Shown in pieces: positions 61,718 to 64,000 of a stretch of DNA of 64,000 nt. Source of the stretch: Larkinella sp. C7 (GTDB lineage Bacteria > Bacteroidota > Bacteroidia > Cytophagales > Spirosomataceae); the NCBI RefSeq assembly GCF_006149005.1, contig NZ_VBSL01000015.1, positions 1 to 64,000 of the forward strand, given 5' to 3'. The notes beneath the pieces were generated by a model. It was not told where the DNA came from. It searched no databases and was given only the letters and a program-made list of their open reading frames with translations. The position numbers were made by a program, and so were the translations under genes. Positions within the stretch are counted from its first letter, which is position 1, and each line of letters starts with the position of its first letter.

Positions 61718-64000
61718 TTAAAAGGATAGATTGACGCCGAAAAGAAAATTCCGCTGGTTGTTCGGGTAATTCCCAAAGTCGACCCCAAAAGCCGAGCTGC
61801 TACCGCCTAACTCCGGATCCAGCCCGGTGTATTTGGTAATCGTAAACAGGTTGGCCGCCTGCGCATAGATCCTCAATTTACCGATACCCGCTTTTTGTAA
61901 AAGCGTTGGTTTCAGTGTATATCCGAGGATTAACGACCGCATCCGCAGGTAAGACCCGTCCTCCACAAAGTAGGAATTCAGCGCGCCGGATGTGCTTAAC
62001 GATGTACCGGTTTCAATAATCGGAACGGTTGTGTTCGTATTGGTCGGTGTCCACGCATTCAGCAAAACGTTGCTTTTATTTCCGACATAACCGGCATAAA
62101 AGTGGGTATAAGACCGAATGGTATTGACGATTTCATTCCCCTGCGACCCGTAAAAAATGGTAGACAGATCAAATCCTTTGTAATTTAACCCGAGGTTAAT
62201 TCCGTACGTAAAATCCGGATTCGGACTTCCCAGGAAAGTCCGGTCGGCGGGTGTAATCACGCCATCGCCGTTGACATCCCGGTATTTAAAACGGCCGGGA
62301 GCGGCACCACTTTGCGCGGGCGACTCCGACACTTCGCTCGCCGAATTGAACAGGCCCAGAACCTCATAGCCAAAGAATGAACTAACGGCCTGACCCTCCT
62401 GATTCCGAACCAGATTGCCCATGCCCTGCAAACTCGACACCTCGAAGTAGCCCGGATTCGGAATATCGACCACCAGGTTTTTATAGGACGTGATGTTGGC
62501 CCCAACCGAAAACTGTAGCGCATTGGCAATCGTACCGCGGTAGGTCAATGCCGCATCGACCCCTTTGTTTTGGATATCGCCAATATTGACCACGGGCGCT
62601 GTTGCACCGCCAACCGTGGCCGGCAGCGGCTGCGTGAACAGCAATCCGTTGATGGATTTCTTGTAATATTCGACCGAAACGTCCAGTTTGTTGTTGAACA
62701 GACTGGCGTCAAAACCCAGGTTGGAGACGATGTTTTCCTCCCAGCCCGCATTCGGATTGCCAATCCGGGTTTGGATAAATCCCTGTTGAACGGTATTGCT
62801 GGTTCCGGCAATATCGTAGTAGGCCGTGCCATAACCGCCACCGTATAAGCTGAAGGCATTTTCAGGCGCCACGTTGTTCTGGGAACCCAGAATACCATAA
62901 CTTCCCCTGATTTTCAGGTCACTCAGCCAGCTTATGTCTTTCATGAAGGCTTCGTTGGATACCCGCCAGCCCAGCGAAACGGATGGGAAAACGCCATACC
63001 GTTTTTCGCTACCGAAGCGGGAAGAACCGTCCCGGCGAATGGTGGCACCGATCAAATACTTGTCGTTGTAGGCGTAATCGACCCGCCCGAAAACCGAAAA
63101 CAGGCTGTTGATATAGGCATTGCTGAAGTTGGTAACCCCGGTGGTTCCGTTCCCCAGAACCAGGTAGTCATAATTCGTGGAGAAAAACCGCTGCGAACTC
63201 CCGCCAACCCCCCGACCAGAGCTTTTAATGGCTTCCGAACCGATCAGGGCCTGAATCGAATGTTTGCCAAGCTGGGTCTCGTATTTGAGCGTGTTGGTCC
63301 ACGTCAGCGTGCTGTTAAAGCTGGCGTTTTCCGAATAGCTGTTCGGACTGCTGTTTCCCTGCTTGTTCTCGTATTGCGTGAAATTAAAACTCTGACCGTA
63401 GTTGTTATCGATTGTCGCACCAAAGCTCGTACGTGCCGTAAAATTTTTCAGAAAATCAACTTCCGCATAGGCATTCCCGACAATATTCCAGGAACTGGAA
63501 CGGTTGTTAATATTCCGTTTCTGCATGGCTACCGGATTCTGATTACTTCCCAGTCCCGGCCCGGCAAACGTACCTCCGTAATTTCCTTTTATATCATACA
63601 CCGGGACGATTGGCATCATTTTATAAACCGCAGAAAGGGTTCCAAATTCGGCCTGATTTCCAAAACCGGGGCTGTCTCTGTAAAATACGTTTGCGTTCTG
63701 CCCAATCCGGATATTTTTTCCCACTTTAAAAGCCGTATTGACCCGCGCCGAATAGCGTTTCATATACGTTTCGATCAGGGTACCCTGCTGGTTGATATAG
63801 CCCAGTGAAAGCAGATAATTGGACTTATCGGTCCCCCCGCTGGCGGTCAGGTTATGACTCGTCATGGGTGCCGGTTTGAAGAGTTCCTGAAACCAGTTGG
63901 TACCGGTTTTATTGACTTGCTGAATCAAATAGTTATTGGCGGTATTGATCGGATCATAACTGTATTTGGAGGGATCGACCGCCGGGTCCCCGGCTTTGGC
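61718..64000 (-). CDS. SusC/RagA-family TonB-linked receptor, 5' end outside window
   Basis: The C-terminal 760 residues of a SusC transporter; the frame is open to the right edge, so signal peptide, carboxypeptidase-like domain and plug are not seen. The first residues visible are part of the barrel (GTNWFQELFKPAPMTSHNLTASGG matches the SusC block after the plug). Further features are GGSSQRFFSTNYDYLVLG, the QKYLIGATIRRDGSSRFG-type block, and the terminal FLFGVNLSF with C-terminal Phe. SusD follows directly, so this is the outer-membrane import pair for the twelve-gene locus. Confidence 0.94.
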   Translation of the reverse strand, partial: AKAGDPAVDPSKYSYDPINTANNYLIQQVNKTGTNWFQELFKPAPMTSHNLTASGGTDKSNYLLSLGYINQQGTLIETYMKRYSARVNTAFKVGKNIRIGQNANVFYRDSPGFGNQAEFGTLSAVYKMMPIVPVYDIKGNYGGTFAGPGLGSNQNPVAMQKRNINNRSSSWNIVGNAYAEVDFLKNFTARTSFGATIDNNYGQSFNFTQYENKQGNSSPNSYSENASFNSTLTWTNTLKYETQLGKHSIQALIGSEAIKSSGRGVGGSSQRFFSTNYDYLVLGNGTTGVTNFSNAYINSLFSVFGRVDYAYNDKYLIGATIRRDGSSRFGSEKRYGVFPSVSLGWRVSNEAFMKDISWLSDLKIRGSYGILGSQNNVAPENAFSLYGGGYGTAYYDIAGTSNTVQQGFIQTRIGNPNAGWEENIVSNLGFDASLFNNKLDVSVEYYKKSINGLLFTQPLPATVGGATAPVVNIGDIQNKGVDAALTYRGTIANALQFSVGANITSYKNLVVDIPNPGYFEVSSLQGMGNLVRNQEGQAVSSFFGYEVLGLFNSASEVSESPAQSGAAPGRFKYRDVNGDGVITPADRTFLGSPNPDFTYGINLGLNYKGFDLSTIFYGSQGNEIVNTIRSYTHFYAGYVGNKSNVLLNAWTPTNTNTTVPIIETGTSLSTSGALNSYFVEDGSYLRMRSLILGYTLKPTLLQKAGIGKLRIYAQAANLFTITKYTGLDPELGGSSSAFGVDFGNYPNNQRNFLFGVNLSF

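Noticed and set aside
1-64000. CRISPR array, tRNA or rRNA genes, or an intact IS transposase
   Set aside because: I saw no regularly spaced direct repeats, no tRNA-like cloverleaf or TTCGA-type arms in the gaps, and no transposase or integrase motifs among the proteins. A covariance-model scan would be needed to exclude small RNAs.

Overview
The window is a stretch of a Bacteroidota chromosome, most like the order Cytophagales (Spirosoma/Larkinella-type). The evidence is repeated SusC/SusD-type outer-membrane uptake genes, DUF4249 lipoproteins, a fused DAHP synthase-chorismate mutase, paired OmpH/Skp genes behind BamA, LytTR signalling, and promoters of the Bacteroidota form TTG-N19/20-TAnnTTTG rather than E. 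coli -35/-10 boxes. Most genes use moderately GC-rich codons. A few AT-rich genes stand out (27.5-28.2 kb, 30.8-31.7 kb, 42.0-43.0 kb). I saw no rRNA, tRNA, CRISPR array or intact transposase.

Layout. 0-6.4 kb: a tandem duplication of a TonB-dependent receptor plus a DUF4249 lipoprotein; the first receptor is cut by the window edge. 6.4-13 kb: housekeeping genes (aroF-type DAHP synthase/chorismate mutase, proline dehydrogenase, lspA) and a large periplasmic cadherin-like protein. 11.7-16.5 kb: the envelope-assembly operon uppS-bamA-ompH-ompH on the minus strand. 16.6-17.0 kb: an inverted repeat and a frameshifted AraC-type HTH remnant. 17.0-21.8 kb: a minus-strand set of receptor, small secreted protein, LytS-type kinase and LytTR regulator. 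22.4-27.4 kb: a complete SusC/SusD pair. 27.5-40.8 kb: mixed single genes (beta-barrel protein, sulfatase, DUF2939, methyltransferases, DUF1080, fasciclin, MBL hydrolase, FKBP, thioredoxin, EamA transporter, K+ channel). 40.9-43.0 kb: a small accessory patch with an MNT-HEPN pair and an AlbA_2/Schlafen-type protein. 43.1-47.1 kb: nrdA, rpmE (L31 type B) and an NAD(P)-binding protein.

47.1-64 kb: a minus-strand run of twelve genes, here read as a catabolic locus: SusC (partial)-SusD, two Tat-exported Gfo/Idh/MocA oxidoreductases, a class III aminotransferase, a galactonate-dehydratase-like enolase-superfamily enzyme, an SDR dehydrogenase, a PhyH-type dioxygenase, an MFS sugar porter, a ceramidase-like amidase, an SSS symporter and an SMP-30 lactonase. 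The parts fit import of a sugar- or sugar-acid-like compound that probably carries an amino or N-acyl group, followed by lactone opening, dehydration and oxidation. The substrate is not known.

The most notable non-coding content is a set of palindromes. A dispersed family with about 20-bp arms occurs three times (22.1, 35.7 and 48.0 kb). A 211-bp nested palindrome with 50-bp and 22-bp arms lies at 54.3 kb. A compound hairpin element lies at 51.1 kb, and a 15-bp-arm inverted repeat at 16.6 kb lies next to the AraC remnant.
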